Below are positions 38,481-40,228 of a stretch of 40,228 nucleotides of DNA, piece by piece. A model generated the notes under the pieces. That model was given only the letters and a program-made list of their open reading frames with translations, did no database searches and was not told where the DNA came from. Source of the stretch: Candidatus Spechtbacteria bacterium RIFCSPLOWO2_12_FULL_38_22 (lineage in GTDB: Bacteria; Patescibacteriota; Minisyncoccia; Spechtbacterales; 2-12-FULL-38-22); the NCBI GenBank assembly GCA_001820055.1, contig MHOK01000020.1:1-40228 (forward strand). The letters run 5' to 3'. The translations under genes and the position numbers were made by a program. How positions within the stretch are numbered: the first letter of the stretch is position 1; every line of letters begins with the position of its first letter.

Positions 38481-40228
38481 ATTTTTTTTGCTTTTATACG
38501 GAGCGAATTACCAACAACCGAAACGCTTGAAAAAGCCATTGCCAAACCCGCAAAAATTGGGTTAAGAAGCCAACCAAAAAACGGATAAAACAACCCGCCC
38601 GCAAGGGGAATGCCAATAATATTATAAATGAAAGCCCAGAATAAGTTTTGTTTAATACCCCTCATTGTTATTTTTGAAAGCATCACTGCTTTAACAAGCT
38701 TAGAAATGTCTCCATGAAGCAAAGTAATGCCTGCCGACTCAATGGCTACATCTGTTCCACTAGCCATCGCAATGCCAACATCAGCTTGAGCAAGAGCAGG
38801 AGCATCGTTCACTCCATCGCCAGCCATTGCAACAACCTTACCTTGAGATTGTAATTCTTTGATTTTTTTAAGCTTATCTTCTGGCATTACCTCTGCCACA
38901 ACTTCGTTTATACCAACTTGTTTTGCGATATACCTTGCTGTATTTGTATCATCACCTGTAAGCATCACTACCTGAATGTTAAGCTTATTTAATCGAGCTA
39001 CCGCATCAATTGCTTCTGGTTTTATTGTATCAGAAACCATTATAACAGCGAGGACTTTTTCTTTTATCGCTAAAACAACAGGTGTTTTGCCTTCAAGCGT
39101 CTCTTGCTCAATTGACTGTGTATCAAATGATAAATTAATGTCTTTTACTAATTTAGCATTGCCAGCAAAGTATTCAGTGTTATTAATAACGCCTTTCAAA
39201 CCCTTGCCTCTAATTGCTTCGAAATTACTTACGGGCATAAAGGACAATTTTTTCTCATTCGCATAGGAAACAATTGCGTGAGCAATGGGATGTTCTGATT
39301 TTTTTTCAAGCGAAGCAAGAATCACTACAAGTTCGTCATTACTTTTTTCTGAAAAGTTTTGAATTGAAGCAAGCTCTGGTCTGCCTTTAGTGATCGTCCC
39401 TGTTTTATCAACGACAAGTGTGTCTATTTTATGTAGCTTCTGGAGAGTTGCCGCATCTTTAATTAAGATTCCTTCTTTAGCCCCCTTACCAACTCCCACG
39501 ATAATCGCTGTTGGTGTTGCAAGGCCAAGAGCACAAGGGCAAGCAATAACTAATATACCCACAAACGAAACCAGACCCAAAGAAAGTGCTTGGGAAAAAC
39601 CAAAATAAGGGACGCCAATGAAAAACCAGATACCCAAAGCAACAAAAGCAAGAACTAAAACAACAGGAACAAAAATACTTGAAATTTTATCAGCAAGTGC
39701 TTGAATAGGTGCTTTGCTACCTTGAGCTTCCTCAACCATTTTTATAATTTGAGCAAGCATAGTTTCTGAACCAACCTTAGTAGCCTTAAATGTAAACGAA
39801 CCACTTGTATTTATTGTTCCGGCAACAACACTCTCACCAATCTTTTTTTGAACAGGCATTGGTTCACCAGTGACCATCGATTCGTCAATATACGAGAAAC
39901 CGTCGGTAATAACTCCATCTACTGGAACCCTTGCTCCTGGTTTTACAACAACAAGATCGCCATGTATTACATCATTTATTAAAAGCTCTATTTCTTTGCC
40001 ATCACGTATAACAAGCGCAGTTTTTGCTTGAAGATTAAATAATTTCTCAATAGCATCGCCTGTTTTTATCTTTGATCGAGCTTCAAGATATTTACCAAGA
40101 GCAATAAAAGTAATGACCACAATCGTAACGTCGTAATACGTATTGTCTACATTTATGAACGGCCGAAGAGATTCTTCAAAAGCAGTAACTATAAAACTAT
40201 AAAAGAAGGCCACAGAAGTTCCAATACC
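38477..40228 (-). CDS. copA: copper-exporting P-type ATPase, 5' end cut by window edge
   Basis: 584 codons are seen; the frame continues past the window edge, so the N-terminal metal-binding domains and the first helices are missing. A GTG at 40213 is internal, not a start. Features seen: the actuator motif MVTGEPMPV, the copper-site CPC in ACPCALGLATPTA, the phosphorylation site DKTGTITKG and the SEHPIAHAI motif that marks P1B pumps. MLTGDD, GDGVNDAPALAQADVGIAM, and the last helices with NLFWAFIYN and MAFSSVSVVGNSLR (Met-x-x-Ser-Ser) complete the set. These residues mark the Cu(I) subgroup. The TGA overlaps the next gene (ATGA). With the HMA-membrane protein and the cupredoxin it forms a copper-detoxification operon. 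Confidence 0.95.
   Translation of the reverse strand, partial: GIGTSVAFFYSFIVTAFEESLRPFINVDNTYYDVTIVVITFIALGKYLEARSKIKTGDAIEKLFNLQAKTALVIRDGKEIELLINDVIHGDLVVVKPGARVPVDGVITDGFSYIDESMVTGEPMPVQKKIGESVVAGTINTSGSFTFKATKVGSETMLAQIIKMVEEAQGSKAPIQALADKISSIFVPVVLVLAFVALGIWFFIGVPYFGFSQALSLGLVSFVGILVIACPCALGLATPTAIIVGVGKGAKEGILIKDAATLQKLHKIDTLVVDKTGTITKGRPELASIQNFSEKSNDELVVILASLEKKSEHPIAHAIVSYANEKKLSFMPVSNFEAIRGKGLKGVINNTEYFAGNAKLVKDINLSFDTQSIEQETLEGKTPVVLAIKEKVLAVIMVSDTIKPEAIDAVARLNKLNIQVVMLTGDDTNTARYIAKQVGINEVVAEVMPEDKLKKIKELQSQGKVVAMAGDGVNDAPALAQADVGIAMASGTDVAIESAGITLLHGDISKLVKAVMLSKITMRGIKQNLFWAFIYNIIGIPLAGGLFYPFFGWLLNPIFAGLAMAFSSVSVVGNSLRIKAKKI

Noticed and set aside
40213-40228. GTG at 40213 as the start of copA
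   Set aside because: The frame stays open to the window edge (GIGTSV before it), and the protein lacks the N-terminal helices of the family, so this is an internal Val.

Overview
The window reads as a fragment of a Candidate Phyla Radiation (Patescibacteria, probably Parcubacteria-like) chromosome. The signs are an AT-rich sequence, short overlapping genes, TGA used as a stop, many start codons without a Shine-Dalgarno sequence, very large secreted proteins whose only common ancestor seems to be other CPR surface proteins, a stand-alone HTH plus Cas2-fold protein with no CRISPR locus, and a mixture of small membrane proteins with no clear family. Assignment to a phylum is inference; there is no rRNA gene in the window. 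Almost everything is on the minus strand; the exceptions are one small membrane protein (8062-8472) and the rhamnose cluster (21736-25447).

Region 1-11,800, cell surface and its regulation. Two exported surface proteins (a cut-off repeat protein at 1-558 and a 1351-residue S-layer-like protein at 1071-5126) each sit behind a long leader full of hairpins. Next to them lie an anti-sigma-like membrane protein, an ECF sigma factor and an HTH protein. A secreted zinc metalloprotease (8535-10244) carries at its C terminus the same domain that the S-layer-like protein carries at its N terminus. It overlaps galU, which supplies UDP-glucose.

Region 11,800-20,800, export and accessory genes. This holds small coiled-coil and membrane proteins, then a 1485-residue exported protein combining a zinc phospholipase C-like domain, a staphylococcal-nuclease domain, two lamin-tail domains, a fibronectin III domain and a PQQ-type propeller. 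After it come a membrane-anchored hypothetical protein and an HTH/Cas2-fold (PaaX-like) gene bracketed by two related perfect palindromes of 36 and 50 bp.

Region 20,800-25,450, dTDP-L-rhamnose. rfbD is divergent from rfbB-rfbC-rfbA and a GT2 glycosyltransferase. RfbB has an extra N-terminal helical module and RfbA has lost the usual nucleotide-binding signature.

Region 25,500-40,228, stress, ion and metal handling. clpB sits under a near-consensus CIRCE operator. It is followed by a PPC/DUF296 protein, a cupredoxin-like protein, a DUF167 protein, a calcium-type P-ATPase, a Fic protein, a HAM1-type NTP pyrophosphatase, a hydrolase, DoxX, an IscA/ErpA-type Fe-S protein with two tiny overlapping partners, and two membrane proteins. 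The window ends inside a copper operon: copA, a 58-residue Cys-rich protein, an HMA-DsbD-like membrane protein and a cupredoxin, the first three joined by ATGA overlaps.

Intergenic DNA is unusually structured. Most gaps contain long, often perfect hairpins; several double as terminators, and in at least two places a terminator and the next promoter share the same bases. Five promoters leave only 6-10 nt between the -10 box and the start codon, suggesting leaderless or nearly leaderless mRNAs. The candidates most likely to be new are the palindrome-bracketed Cas2-fold gene, the phospholipase-nuclease-propeller protein, and the hairpin-chain leader of the S-layer-like gene.
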